39,563 bases of DNA, taken from positions 1 to 39,563 of the forward strand of contig JAEWOI010000018.1 in assembly GCA_023460935.1 (NCBI GenBank). The letters are read 5' to 3'. Source of the DNA: Actinomycetes bacterium. GTDB taxonomy: Bacteria > Actinomycetota > Actinomycetes > Propionibacteriales > Propionibacteriaceae. The notes beneath the pieces are model-generated. The model ran no database searches. It was given only the letters and a program-made list of their open reading frames with translations, and was not told where the DNA came from. Below, in pieces: positions 8,765-16,074 of the stretch (position 1 is its first letter; every line of letters begins with the position of its first letter). Made by a program: the position numbers and the translations under genes.

Positions 8765-8879
8765 GCCTCCCGAACCTACCCCTTCCGGTGCCCGGCGGAA
8801 GGCCGTGCGGTCTGCAACCTTACGTATCCTGCCCGCGCCCGGGTGCCGAACCCCGGAGGTGCCCGATTACCCTTTGCCG

Positions 8880-9968
8880 GTGGCCACGCGGCGTGCGGCG
8901 ACGCCCCAGGACGTCCGGTTCTGCTCTGCTCCGGACGGGGTGCGCCTCGCCTACGCCGTGCACGGCTCCGGCCCGCCCCTGCTGATCTCCACCTGCTGGG
9001 TGTCCCAGCTGCTGACCGACTGGGAGAGCCCCGTGTGGCGGCACTTCCTGCGCGAACTCGGCCGGTTCGCCACGGTGATCCGGTTCGACGAGCGGGGCCA
9101 CGGGCTGTCGGACTGGGACGTGGCCGACTACTCCCACGAGGCGCGGCTCGCCGACCTGGCGGCGGTGGCCGACGCGGCCGGCTTCGAACGGTTCGCACTG
9201 ATGGCGATGGCGCAGGGCGGCCCGATCGCGATCGACTACGCGGTGCGGCGTCCCGAGCGCGTGACCCGGCTGCTGTTCTACGACAGCTTCGCCCTCGGCC
9301 AGCGCGACACCTCGGCCGAGGCGCTGGAGTACTCCGAGGCGCTGGGGCAGCTGGTCAAGGTGGGCTGGGGGCGCCCGGAGTCGACCTTCCGGCGGGTGTT
9401 CACCTCGATGATGATCCCCAACGCCACCGAGGAGCAGATGACGTGGCTCGACGAGCTGCAGAAGGTGGCCGCCTCTGCGAACACCGCCTTCGAGTCGCGC
9501 AAGGCCTACCGCGAGTCCGACGTGACGCACCTGCTGCACCGGATCACCCAGCCGACCCTGGTGCTGCACTGCCGAGGCGACCGGGTGGTCAGCTTCGAGG
9601 AGGGCCGGCACCTCGCCTCCGCCATCCCGAACGCCCACTTCGTGCCGCTGGAGAGCGACAACCACATCGTGCTCGAGGACGAGCCGGCCTGGCCGGTCTT
9701 CGTCAACGAGGTGGAGAGGTTCCTGGCGGCAGACCGCGAGCCGGGCGGCCGGCGAGCGCAGGCGCTCGGGGCCGAGGAGCTGTCACCCCGGGAGCTGGAG
9801 GTGCTGCGGCTGGCCGCGGACGGGCTCGCCAACGACGACATCGCCGCGCAGCTGGTGGTCTCGCTGCGCACCGTCGAGCGGCACCTGCAGAACATCTACA
9901 CCAAGCTCGGGCTGCAGGGGCGCTCAGCCCGGGCCGCGGCTGTGGGCCGGCTGCTCAGCGGCGTCTGA
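8880..9968 (+). CDS. LuxR-family regulator with N-terminal alpha/beta-hydrolase-like sensor domain
   Basis: The roughly 362-residue protein joins an alpha/beta-hydrolase fold (about 10-290) to a C-terminal LuxR/GerE helix-turn-helix (LSPRELEVLRLAADGLANDD, then VSLRTVERHLQNIYTKL). The oxyanion part (VHGSGPPLL), the strand before the nucleophile and the terminal His segment (NHIVLEDEPAW) are kept. The nucleophile elbow, however, reads MAMAQGG: the usual Ser is Ala (codon 9210-9212). The domain is therefore probably a ligand sensor, not an esterase. A GTG at 8880 is chosen because family proteins begin about ten residues before the VRFCSAPDGVRLAYA strand; GTG codons at 8859 and 8805 are alternatives. 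It stands alone, divergent from deoC. Confidence 0.88.
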   Translation: MATRRAATPQDVRFCSAPDGVRLAYAVHGSGPPLLISTCWVSQLLTDWESPVWRHFLRELGRFATVIRFDERGHGLSDWDVADYSHEARLADLAAVADAAGFERFALMAMAQGGPIAIDYAVRRPERVTRLLFYDSFALGQRDTSAEALEYSEALGQLVKVGWGRPESTFRRVFTSMMIPNATEEQMTWLDELQKVAASANTAFESRKAYRESDVTHLLHRITQPTLVLHCRGDRVVSFEEGRHLASAIPNAHFVPLESDNHIVLEDEPAWPVFVNEVERFLAADREPGGRRAQALGAEELSPRELEVLRLAADGLANDDIAAQLVVSLRTVERHLQNIYTKLGLQGRSARAAAVGRLLSGV

Positions 9969-10088
9969 CGGCCCCGGCCACCGCGCAGGGGTCTACGCGC
10001 TGGCCGCCACCGACGACCCGTCCGGCGGCCCCGGAAATGGGTGCTGGCGCTGATCCGGAGCCGGGGTGGCCCGGGCGAGGCTGGGGCC

Positions 10089-10922
10089 ATGACAGACACA
10101 CTGCTCAACAGCCCGATCAGCCTCGACCCGGTGAAGGCGAAGCACCGCACGGTCTGGGCCATGGGGAACTACGACAAGGTGGCCACCGAAGTGGTCGCCC
10201 CGCTGGGCGAGACCATCGTCGCAGCGCTCGGCATCACCGCAGGTGAGCTGGTCCTGGACGTGGCGGCCGGCTCGGGGAACGCCAGCCTGCCCGCCGCGCG
10301 ACGGGGGGCGCGGGTGATCGCAACCGACCTGACCCCTGAACTCCTGGCAGCCGGGGTCCAGCACGCCCGGTCCGCCGGGTTGGAGCTGAATTGGCGCCAG
10401 GCTGACGCCGAGCACCTGCCGTTCGGGGACGCCGGCTTCGACGTGACGATGTCGACGGTCGGGGTGATGTTCGCGCCGTTCCACCAGCCGGTGGCTGACG
10501 AACTGGTGCGGGTCACCCGGCCCGGCGGCCGGATCGGGCTGGTCAACTGGACCCCGCAGGGCTTCATCGGCCAGATGTTCGCCACGATGAAGCCGTACGC
10601 CGCAGCCCCGCCGCCCGGCGCCAGCCCGGGCCCGCTGTGGGGTGATCCCGACCACGTCCGGGCGTTGCTCGGGGACGGGGTGGACGGCTTCCGCGCCGAG
10701 CGGAGGGTGCTGGTGGTGGACCGGTTCGCGGGAGCCGCCGAGTTCCGCGACTACTTCAAGAGCTACTACGGCCCGACCATCGCGGTGTACCGCGCGCTCG
10801 CTGGTGAGCCCGAGCGGGTGGCCCAGCTCGACCGCGACCTGGCCGAACTCGCCGACCGGTTCGGCGCGGCTGACGGCCGCCTGGAGTGGGAGTACCTGCT
10901 GGTCACGGCCGCCCGCAGGTAA
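10089..10922 (+). CDS. Class I SAM-dependent methyltransferase
   Basis: The 277-residue protein has the Rossmann methyltransferase motifs: LVLDVAAGSGNASLPAARRG (motif I), VIATDLTPELL (acidic residue of motif II), ADAEHLPFGDAGFDVTMSTV (motif III/IV) and RVTRPGGRIGLVNWT (motif V/VI). It groups with UbiE/Methyltransf_11-type small-molecule methyltransferases. The acceptor is unknown. The ATG at 10089 is preceded by CTGGGGCC, a weak ribosome binding site. It ends 19 bp before a small ORF on the same strand and may be co-transcribed with it. Confidence 0.88.
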   Translation: MTDTLLNSPISLDPVKAKHRTVWAMGNYDKVATEVVAPLGETIVAALGITAGELVLDVAAGSGNASLPAARRGARVIATDLTPELLAAGVQHARSAGLELNWRQADAEHLPFGDAGFDVTMSTVGVMFAPFHQPVADELVRVTRPGGRIGLVNWTPQGFIGQMFATMKPYAAAPPPGASPGPLWGDPDHVRALLGDGVDGFRAERRVLVVDRFAGAAEFRDYFKSYYGPTIAVYRALAGEPERVAQLDRDLAELADRFGAADGRLEWEYLLVTAARR

Positions 10923-10941
10923 CCGCGACCGGAGGGAGAAC

Positions 10942-11211
10942 ATGACCACACCCGTTGCGCTGGCAGGAAGGGGACGGTTCCTGGCGCGCCAGGAACCGTC
11001 CCTGGTCAGCCAGGAACCGTCCCTGGTCAGCCAGGAACCGTCCTTGGTCAGCCGGGAACCGTCCCCGGTCGGCTGGCGGTGGTTGCTGCGGCGACGCGCA
11101 GTGCGGACGCAGCGCGCGGAGCGGGCTCACCGCGTGGGCGAACTGCGGTCGAACCTGGAGCAGCGCCGCGTGCTCTCGCACGCCCAGTTGCTCCCGCCCG
11201 GGACGTGGTGA
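10942..11211 (+). CDS. Small repeat-containing protein of unknown function
   Basis: An 89-residue ORF with a strong ribosome binding site (GGAGGGAGAAC before the ATG). Residues about 13-42 are the heptapeptide (R/Q)EPSLVS repeated four times, the translation of a 21-bp DNA tandem repeat. The tail is basic and Arg-rich (WRWLLRRRAVRTQRAERAHR). No domain is recognised. Because the repeats also form a large DNA palindrome, the repeat block may be an inserted element that happens to keep the frame. It sits directly after the methyltransferase and is convergent with the GlxA-type regulator. Coding status is uncertain, supported mainly by the ribosome binding site and spacing. Confidence 0.5.
   Translation: MTTPVALAGRGRFLARQEPSLVSQEPSLVSQEPSLVSREPSPVGWRWLLRRRAVRTQRAERAHRVGELRSNLEQRRVLSHAQLLPPGTW
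10971..11072. repeat. 32-bp perfect palindrome plus four 21-bp tandem repeats
   Basis: Positions 10971-11002 form a perfect palindrome whose left half is GGGACGGTTCCTGGCG. Its right half runs into a tandem array with a 21-bp unit beginning CCAGGAACCGTCCCTGG: units at 10989-11009 and 11010-11030 are identical, 11031-11051 has one change and 11052-11072 several. Each unit also contains the inverted pair CCAGG/CCTGG. The unit length is a multiple of three, so copy number can change without a frameshift. No spacers are present, so it is not CRISPR. Confidence 0.9.
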
Positions 11212-11231
11212 GGCAGCGGCGGCTGCCGGGG

Positions 11232-12203
11232 TCAGGCCGTGCGGCGCTCGGCCTGGCCGAACCGCCGGCGGTAGGCCAGCGGAGCCAGGCCGGTCGCGCG
11301 CCGGAAGTGGTCGCGCAGCACCACGGCGGAGTTGAACCCGGTGCGGTCCGCCACCTGCTCCACGCTGAGGTCGGACTCCTCCAGCAGCCGGCGCGCGGCG
11401 AGCACCCGCTGCTGGCTCAGCCACTTGTGGGGGGTGGTGCCGGTCTCTGCGGCGAACCTGCGCACGAAGGTGCGCTCGCTCAGGCTCGCGCGGCGGGCGA
11501 GCGAGGCCACGGTGTGCTGGTCGCCGAGGTTTGCCACCACCTCGTCGAGCAGTTCGGCGAAGCCGTCGCTGCTGCACTCCGGGACGGGCAGCGCGACGAA
11601 CTGCTGCTGGCCGCCGTCGCGCTGCGGCGGCACGACCATGCGCCTCGCGATCGTGTTGGCCGTTGCGGCGCCGAGCTCGCGTCGGATCAGGTGGAGGCAG
11701 GCGTCGATACCGGCGGCTGTGCCGGCGCTGGTGACGATGTCGCCCTCGTCGACGAACAGCACGCTCGGGTCCACCGCCGCAGCCGGGTGCCGGCGCTGCA
11801 GCTCGTCCGCGTACAGCCAGTGCGTGGTGCAGCGCCGCCCGTCCAGCAGGCCGGCAGCGCCGAGCACGAATGACCCGGAGCAGACGCTGAGCAGGATGCT
11901 GCCCGCAGCGTGGGCTGCGCGCACCGCGGCCAGCACCGGCTCGGGGTACTCGGGCAGCGGCAGCGTCGGGGAGACGATCACCAGGTCGCTCCCGGCAACG
12001 GCGTCCAGGCCGTGCGCCGGGGTGATGGTGGCCGGGGTGGTCAGCTTGGCCGCCAGCGGCCGCCCCGGCTCGATGCCGCAGACGCGGAAGTCGAACTCGA
12101 TGCCCTCACCGGCCCGATCGAGCCCGAACACCTCCGCCGCCACGCCGAACTCGAACACCGAGACCGGCTCGAGGAGGATCACGCTCACGCTGTGCAGTGC
12201 CAT
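11232..12203 (-). CDS. GlxA-type transcriptional regulator (DJ-1/PfpI-like domain + AraC HTH)
   Basis: The 323-residue protein has an N-terminal DJ-1/PfpI-like domain (VSVILLEPVSVFEFGVAAEV; the nucleophile-elbow region LLSVCSGSFVLGAAGLLDG with Cys; TTHWLYADEL) and a C-terminal double AraC helix-turn-helix (TVASLARRASLSERTFVRRF and LSVEQVADRTGFNSAVVLRDHF). This is the GlxA/FtrA architecture of regulators that sense small metabolites. The ATG at 12203 starts directly before the first beta strand; upstream in-frame sequence is promoter-like. It is divergent from a small membrane-protein gene, with repeated TGGCG sites between them, so that gene may be its target. Confidence 0.93.
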   Translation of the reverse strand: MALHSVSVILLEPVSVFEFGVAAEVFGLDRAGEGIEFDFRVCGIEPGRPLAAKLTTPATITPAHGLDAVAGSDLVIVSPTLPLPEYPEPVLAAVRAAHAAGSILLSVCSGSFVLGAAGLLDGRRCTTHWLYADELQRRHPAAAVDPSVLFVDEGDIVTSAGTAAGIDACLHLIRRELGAATANTIARRMVVPPQRDGGQQQFVALPVPECSSDGFAELLDEVVANLGDQHTVASLARRASLSERTFVRRFAAETGTTPHKWLSQQRVLAARRLLEESDLSVEQVADRTGFNSAVVLRDHFRRATGLAPLAYRRRFGQAERRTA

Positions 12204-12289
12204 GCCGGCAGTGTAGTGGCGTGAATCCTTCGAAGGTAGTCCTTTCCGCCACTGGTGGCGGATATGGGCATTAGAGAAAGATTCCTGCC
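12204..12289. promoter_or_regulatory. Divergent regulatory region with TGGCG inverted repeats
   Basis: AGTGGCG (12215-12221) and CGCCACT (12247-12253) form an inverted pair, with a third copy GGTGGCGG (12254-12261) making a near-perfect 16-bp palindrome at 12246-12261. The perfect 10-mer CCTTCGAAGG lies at 12227-12236. These are plausible operators for the adjacent AraC-type regulator or its divergent neighbour. Function is inferred from position and symmetry only. Confidence 0.45.
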
Positions 12290-12553
12290 ATGACCGAACT
12301 GTTGATCTCGCTGGGCCTGGTAGTGGCCCTGGTGGCCGCCCTGCAGCCGGCCCACAGCCGCAGCTGGCGGCCCGGTTTCGACTCCCGCGTCGACCAGGAC
12401 CTCGCCCGGCAGCGGCGCGAACTCGAACTGCTCGCCACCTTCGAACCACCGGCCTCGACCACCGAGCGCCACCGTTCCGGTCGAGTGCCTGTGCTCGAGC
12501 ACAGGCGTTCGACAGGACGGGAGGCGTTCGGCGAAACGGGGCGTGCGGCCTGA
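12290..12553 (+). CDS. Small hypothetical membrane-anchored protein
   Basis: An 87-residue ORF. Residues 4-20 (LLISLGLVVALVAALQP) form one N-terminal membrane helix. They are followed by a charged segment with helix-forming RQRRELELLATFEPP and a polar tail. No family is recognised. The ribosome binding site is weak (GAGAAAG about 15 bp upstream). The 3' third contains a 20-bp palindrome, so the true C-terminus is less certain than the first 60 residues. It is divergent from the GlxA-type gene and convergent with the histidine kinase gene. Confidence 0.45.
   Translation: MTELLISLGLVVALVAALQPAHSRSWRPGFDSRVDQDLARQRRELELLATFEPPASTTERHRSGRVPVLEHRRSTGREAFGETGRAA
12487..12506. repeat. 20-bp perfect palindrome
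   Basis: GCCTGTGCTC followed at once by its reverse complement GAGCACAGGC, inside the 3' part of the small membrane-protein ORF. With no loop it may extrude a cruciform or bind a dimeric protein, or it may mark a dispersed repeat. No second copy is seen in this window. Confidence 0.6.
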
Positions 12554-12562
12554 GGCGTGCAC

Positions 12563-12583
12563 CCTGACCCGGAGGGGGTCAGG
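12563..12583. terminator. Hairpin between convergent genes
   Basis: CCTGACCC (12563-12570), loop GGAGG, GGGTCAGG (12576-12583): a perfect 8-bp stem that overlaps the stop codon of the histidine kinase gene and follows the small membrane-protein gene. It is likely a bidirectional terminator. Confidence 0.6.
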
Positions 12584-14006
12584 CCAGAGGGATGTGGACG
12601 GTGAACGTCGTCCGGCCCGGCACGGAGTCCAGCTCCACCCGGCCGCCGTGGGCGTTGACCACGGCCGCAACGATCGCCAGCCCCAGCCCGGTGGAGGAGC
12701 CACCGGTCTGCCGCACCCGGCTCACGTCGGCCCTGGTGAACCGCTCGAACACCGAGTCACGGATCTCGGCGGGGACGCCGGGGCCGTCGTCGCTCACCGA
12801 GATCACGGCCCAGCCGGCCGAGCTGGACAGTGCGGTGCGCACGTTGGTGCCCGGCGGTGTGTGGGTGCGGGCGTTCGCGAGCAGGTTGGCCACCACCTGG
12901 TGCAGCCGGTGGGCGTCGGCCCTGGCCACGACCACGTCTGCGGGCAGGTCGAGCGACCAGGCGTGGTGGGTACCGGCCGCGCGGGCGTCGCTGACGGCGT
13001 TCAGCACCAGTTCGGTGACGTCGGTCGGTTGCAGGTCGAGGGTCGGCTCGGAGTCGAGCCGGGCGAGCAGCAGCAGGTCCTGGACCAGCGCCGACATGCG
13101 CTCGGACTCGGCCTCGATCCGGCCCAGCGCGTGCGCGGCGTCCGTCGGCAGGTCGTCACTGCCGCGACGGGTGAGCTCGGCGTAGCCCCGGATCGAAGCC
13201 AGTGGGTTGCGCAACTCGTGCGAGGCGTCGGCGACGAACTGGCGCAGCTTGGTCTCGCTGCGGTGGCGGGCTGCCAGCGCGCGCTCGATGTTGTCGAGCA
13301 TGTGGTTGAAGGCCAGCCCCACCCGGCCGACCTCGGACGCCGGGTCGGCGTCGCCGGGTGCCACCCGTACCGGGACGGCGACCTCGCCGGAGGAGAGCGG
13401 CAGGTTCGACACCTGGGTCGCGGTGGCCGCCAGCCGGTGCAGCGGTCGCAGGCTGCGCTCGACGACGCCACGGGCGCCGACGTAGGCCACGACGATCGCT
13501 CCGAGGGTGAGCAGGCCGGTCATGAGCAGCTGGCTGCGCATCGGACCGGTCACCGAGCTGTAGGGCAGGGCCACCACCGTGGTGATGTTCGCGCGCTCGC
13601 GGACGAGCACGCGGTAGAGCCCGAGTCCCGCGACGTTGGTGGTCGTCGTGCCGTTGCCGTCCGCGAGGCCGAGGAGCTTGTCGATGTCCCGCTCCGACAG
13701 CGTGCCCGGGCTGGAGCTGACGTAACGCACCGAGGCGTTGGCGTCGATCCGGATCAGCCCGGAGCCGGCGAGGTCCGGCCCGCTGTAGTTGTTGCCGCCC
13801 GGGAAGCGCAGCGGCCGTGCGGCAGCCGTCTCCAGCCGCTCGTCCAGCTGGCGGTGCAGGATCTGGAAGCTGACCAGCGCCGTGAACAGGCTCAGCGCCA
13901 CCGTCACCAGAGCGACCAGCGCTGTGGTGCGGATCACCAGCCGGCGGCTGATCGTGCCCTTTCCCATGGCCGTGGGCGCCGGCCCCGGCGGGCTGACGAG
14001 GGTCAT
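12579..14006 (-). CDS. PhoR-like sensor histidine kinase
   Basis: The 475-residue kinase has a membrane helix at about 25-50, an extracytoplasmic domain at about 51-157, a second helix at about 158-178 and a HAMP segment (SLRPLHRLAATATQV). The dimerisation/phospho-acceptor box FVADASHELRNPLASIRGYAE has its His at about 263. An ATPase domain follows with N-box VVANLLANARTHTPPG, G1 VSDDGPGVP and G2 GSSTGLGLAIV. It should phosphorylate the response regulator encoded just upstream, whose stop overlaps this ATG by 4 bp (ATGA). The similarity of the partner to mycobacterial PhoP suggests a PhoR-type role; the stimulus cannot be read from sequence. Confidence 0.93.
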   Translation of the reverse strand: MTLVSPPGPAPTAMGKGTISRRLVIRTTALVALVTVALSLFTALVSFQILHRQLDERLETAAARPLRFPGGNNYSGPDLAGSGLIRIDANASVRYVSSSPGTLSERDIDKLLGLADGNGTTTTNVAGLGLYRVLVRERANITTVVALPYSSVTGPMRSQLLMTGLLTLGAIVVAYVGARGVVERSLRPLHRLAATATQVSNLPLSSGEVAVPVRVAPGDADPASEVGRVGLAFNHMLDNIERALAARHRSETKLRQFVADASHELRNPLASIRGYAELTRRGSDDLPTDAAHALGRIEAESERMSALVQDLLLLARLDSEPTLDLQPTDVTELVLNAVSDARAAGTHHAWSLDLPADVVVARADAHRLHQVVANLLANARTHTPPGTNVRTALSSSAGWAVISVSDDGPGVPAEIRDSVFERFTRADVSRVRQTGGSSTGLGLAIVAAVVNAHGGRVELDSVPGRTTFTVHIPLA

Positions 14007-14743
14007 CCCGCCGCTGGCTTCAGGACGTAGCCCGCCCCGCGCATGGTGTGGATCATCGGGGCCCTGCCGGCGTCGATCTTCTTGCGCAGGTAGGAGATGT
14101 ACAGCTCGACCACGTTCGCCTGCCCGCCGAAGTCGTAGTTCCAGACGCGGTCGAGGATCTGCGCCTTGCTCAGCACCCGCCGGGGGTTGCGCATCAGGTA
14201 GCGCAACAACTCGTACTCGGTGGCGGTCAGGCTGATCGGGTCGCCGGCCCTGGTCACCTCGTGGGAGTCCTCGTCCAGGGTCAGGTCGCCCACCACCAGC
14301 TGGGAGTCGTTGCGGGTGGTGGTGGCACCGGAGCGGCGCAGCAGCGAGCGCAGCCTCGCCACCAGCTCCTCCAGGCTGAACGGCTTGGTGACGTAGTCGT
14401 CCCCGCCCGCGGTCAGCCCGCCGATCCGGTCCTCCAGGGCGTCCTTCGCCGTCAGGAAGATCACCGGGACATCCGGCTGCTCCGCCCGGATTCGCCGCAT
14501 CACCTCGAGGCCGTCGAAGTCCGGCAGCATCATGTCCAGCACGATGGCGTCCGGACGCACCTCCCGCGCGGCCTTCACAGCGGAGAGGCCGGAGGCCGCG
14601 GTCGACACCTCCCAGCCCTCGTAGCGAAGGGCGAGGCTGAGCAGTTCGGTGATGCTGTTCTCGTCGTCCACCGTGAGGATCCGGATCGCGCTGCCGTCCG
14701 GGCGGGTCAGCGGCTGCATGCCGCTGCGTGCTGTGATGGCCAT
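14003..14743 (-). CDS. PhoP-like OmpR-family response regulator
   Basis: The 246-residue protein has a receiver domain (ILTVDDENS; phospho-acceptor in AIVLDMMLPDFDG, Asp about 70; switch lysine in GGDDYVTKPFSLEEL) and a winged helix (LTATEYELLRYLMRNPRRVL, then RVWNYDFGGQANVVELYISY and GAGYVL). It closely resembles the pattern of M. tuberculosis PhoP, including GDDYVTKPFSLEE and YDFGG.NVVE.Y.SYLR. It is the first gene of a two-gene operon with the kinase. A direct repeat matching the mycobacterial PhoP box lies about 45-60 bp upstream of its start, so autoregulation is likely. Confidence 0.94.
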   Translation of the reverse strand: MAITARSGMQPLTRPDGSAIRILTVDDENSITELLSLALRYEGWEVSTAASGLSAVKAAREVRPDAIVLDMMLPDFDGLEVMRRIRAEQPDVPVIFLTAKDALEDRIGGLTAGGDDYVTKPFSLEELVARLRSLLRRSGATTTRNDSQLVVGDLTLDEDSHEVTRAGDPISLTATEYELLRYLMRNPRRVLSKAQILDRVWNYDFGGQANVVELYISYLRKKIDAGRAPMIHTMRGAGYVLKPAAG

Positions 14744-14786
14744 GCCCCGACCTTCCCTGCGCAGCGTTGGCCGCGGCTTGGAGCTT

Positions 14787-14804
14787 CCTGTGGGAACGCT
14801 GTGA
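14787..14804 (-). promoter_or_regulatory. PhoP-box-like direct repeat
   Basis: The minus strand reads TCACAGC-GTTC-CCACAGG. The published M. tuberculosis PhoP site is two TCACAGC copies with a 4-bp spacer; here the first copy is exact and the second matches 5 of 7. It lies upstream of the PhoP-like gene and also in the divergent region in front of the sortase gene, so either could be controlled. Confidence 0.6.
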
Positions 14805-14900
14805 GTCTAGTTCGCGGCCAGCTCCGGCACGCGCGGCCGGCCGGCGGTAGCGTTTGCGCAACGTCCGGCAGCTGGCCGGGCCCGGCGGGCAGGAGGCGGC

Positions 14901-15566
14901 ATGCGGGTCCTCCGCGGCATCGCCAGCCTGTTCGGGGAACTGCTGGTCACCCTCGGCGTGGTCCTGCTGCTCTACGCCGGCTGGCAGCTGTGGTGGACCG
15001 ACGTGGTCGCCGTGGCCGACTCCCGCGGTGTGGTCGCGCTGCTCGAGCAAGGCTTCGTCGCGCCGGAGCCGTCCCGGCCGGAGCCCGCGGTGCCGGGGGA
15101 GGCGTTCGCCGTCGTCCGGGTACCGCGGTTCGGCCCGGACTTCGCCAGGCCCGTCTACACAGGCACCACCAGGGAGGTGCTGATGCGCGGCGTCGGCCAC
15201 TACCTCGGGACGGCCGCGCCCGGCGAGGTGGGCAACTTCGCGCTGGCCGGGCACCGCACCACCTGGGGCAAGCCGTTCAACCAGATCGACCGGCTGCGCG
15301 AGGGGGACGCCGTGGTGGTGGAGACGGCGGCCGGGTTCTTCGTCTACCGCGTGACCACCAGCCGGATCGTGTCCCCGGACGAGGTCTCGGTGCTGCTCCC
15401 CGTGCCGGGTGACCCGGAGGCCGAGCCGACAGCTGCATCGCTGACCATGACCAGCTGCCACCCCGAGTTCAGCTCGCGGGAGCGCTTCGTCGTGCACGCC
15501 CGGCTGGACCGGAAGTACACCCGGGCGGAGGGCCTTCCCGAAGAGGTGCTGGAGGTGCGCGGCTGA
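14901..15566 (+). CDS. Class E sortase
   Basis: The 221-residue protein has one N-terminal membrane helix (about 12-30) and an extracellular sortase barrel. The catalytic His is in NFALAGHRTTWGKPF (about 118), the Cys in TMTSCHPEFS (about 186) and the Arg in the following RERFVVHAR segment. Class E enzymes of actinobacteria join LAXTG-type surface proteins to the cell wall. No clear LAXTG or LPXTG substrate is encoded in the window. GGAGGCGGC precedes the ATG. The next ORF overlaps its stop by one base (TGATG). Confidence 0.93.
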   Translation: MRVLRGIASLFGELLVTLGVVLLLYAGWQLWWTDVVAVADSRGVVALLEQGFVAPEPSRPEPAVPGEAFAVVRVPRFGPDFARPVYTGTTREVLMRGVGHYLGTAAPGEVGNFALAGHRTTWGKPFNQIDRLREGDAVVVETAAGFFVYRVTTSRIVSPDEVSVLLPVPGDPEAEPTAASLTMTSCHPEFSSRERFVVHARLDRKYTRAEGLPEEVLEVRG

Positions 15567-15730
15567 TGTCCTTCTACGGGATGCTGTGGCGGTTGCTGCC
15601 CGGGCCGGTGCCGGTCAAGGTGCTGCAGGCCGTGCTGCTGGTGGCCGCAGTGGTGGTCGTGCTCTACGGGTGGGTGTTCCCTGCCATCGCCCCGCTGGTG
15701 CCGCTGGACGAGACCACGGTGGGTCAGTAG
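15566..15730 (+). CDS. Small membrane protein coupled to sortase
   Basis: A 54-residue ORF starts with the ATG of TGATG at the sortase stop, indicating translational coupling. It reads MSFYGMLWRLLPGPVPVKVL, then a helix of about 20 hydrophobic residues (about 20-40, AVLLVAAVVVVLYGWVF) and a short tail ending VPLDETTVGQ. Short one-helix proteins of this kind next to class E sortases are known from other actinobacteria, but the function is not established. The last 7 bases overlap the convergent acylphosphatase gene. Start, overlap and typical codon usage make it a real gene with good probability. Confidence 0.75.
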   Translation: MSFYGMLWRLLPGPVPVKVLQAVLLVAAVVVVLYGWVFPAIAPLVPLDETTVGQ

Positions 15731-16014
15731 TAGCCGAAGCCCGTCGCACCTGGCTCAGGGGTGGACCGCCGCAGGTCGTAGTCGGTCACCAGTCCCGGCC
15801 GGCCCGTGGTGGTGGGCTCCTCCACCGCGTAGCGGATCATCCGCCCCACCGCCTCCTCCTCGCCCTGCACCAGCAGCTCCACCGAACCGTCCGGCTCGTT
15901 CCGGGCATGGCCCGAGAGGCCGAGGTGGCGCGCCTCGCCGGCCGCCCACCAGCGGAAGCCGACGCCCTGCACGCGTCCCCGCAGGGTGATGACCACGGCG
16001 ATCATGGCGACCAT
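15724..16014 (-). CDS. acyP: Acylphosphatase
   Basis: A 96-residue cytoplasmic enzyme that hydrolyses carboxyl-phosphate anhydrides. The signature GRVQGVGFRWW (catalytic Arg) and GHARNEPDGSVELLVQG (catalytic Asn) are both intact, and the length is normal. It may begin at the ATG at 16014 or three codons later at 16005 (MIAVVITLRG). Its 3' end overlaps the small membrane gene by 7 bp on the opposite strand; its start is about 60 bp from the divergent phosphoribosyltransferase gene. Confidence 0.95.
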   Translation of the reverse strand: MVAMIAVVITLRGRVQGVGFRWWAAGEARHLGLSGHARNEPDGSVELLVQGEEEAVGRMIRYAVEEPTTTGRPGLVTDYDLRRSTPEPGATGFGYY

Positions 16015-16074
16015 TCAACCCCGCGCGAGGGCCGGCTTGTCCAGCCCCGGCCCCGCTCTGCGAGGATGGGCGAC

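Noticed and set aside
10989..11072. Tandem 21-bp repeats as a CRISPR array
   Set aside because: The units are directly adjacent with no spacers, and no cas gene is present.
12579..15497. 972-codon minus frame joining the histidine kinase to upstream sequence
   Set aside because: The kinase begins at the ATG at 14006, overlapping the response-regulator stop. The upstream extension runs through the regulator and sortase genes in other frames and has no motif.
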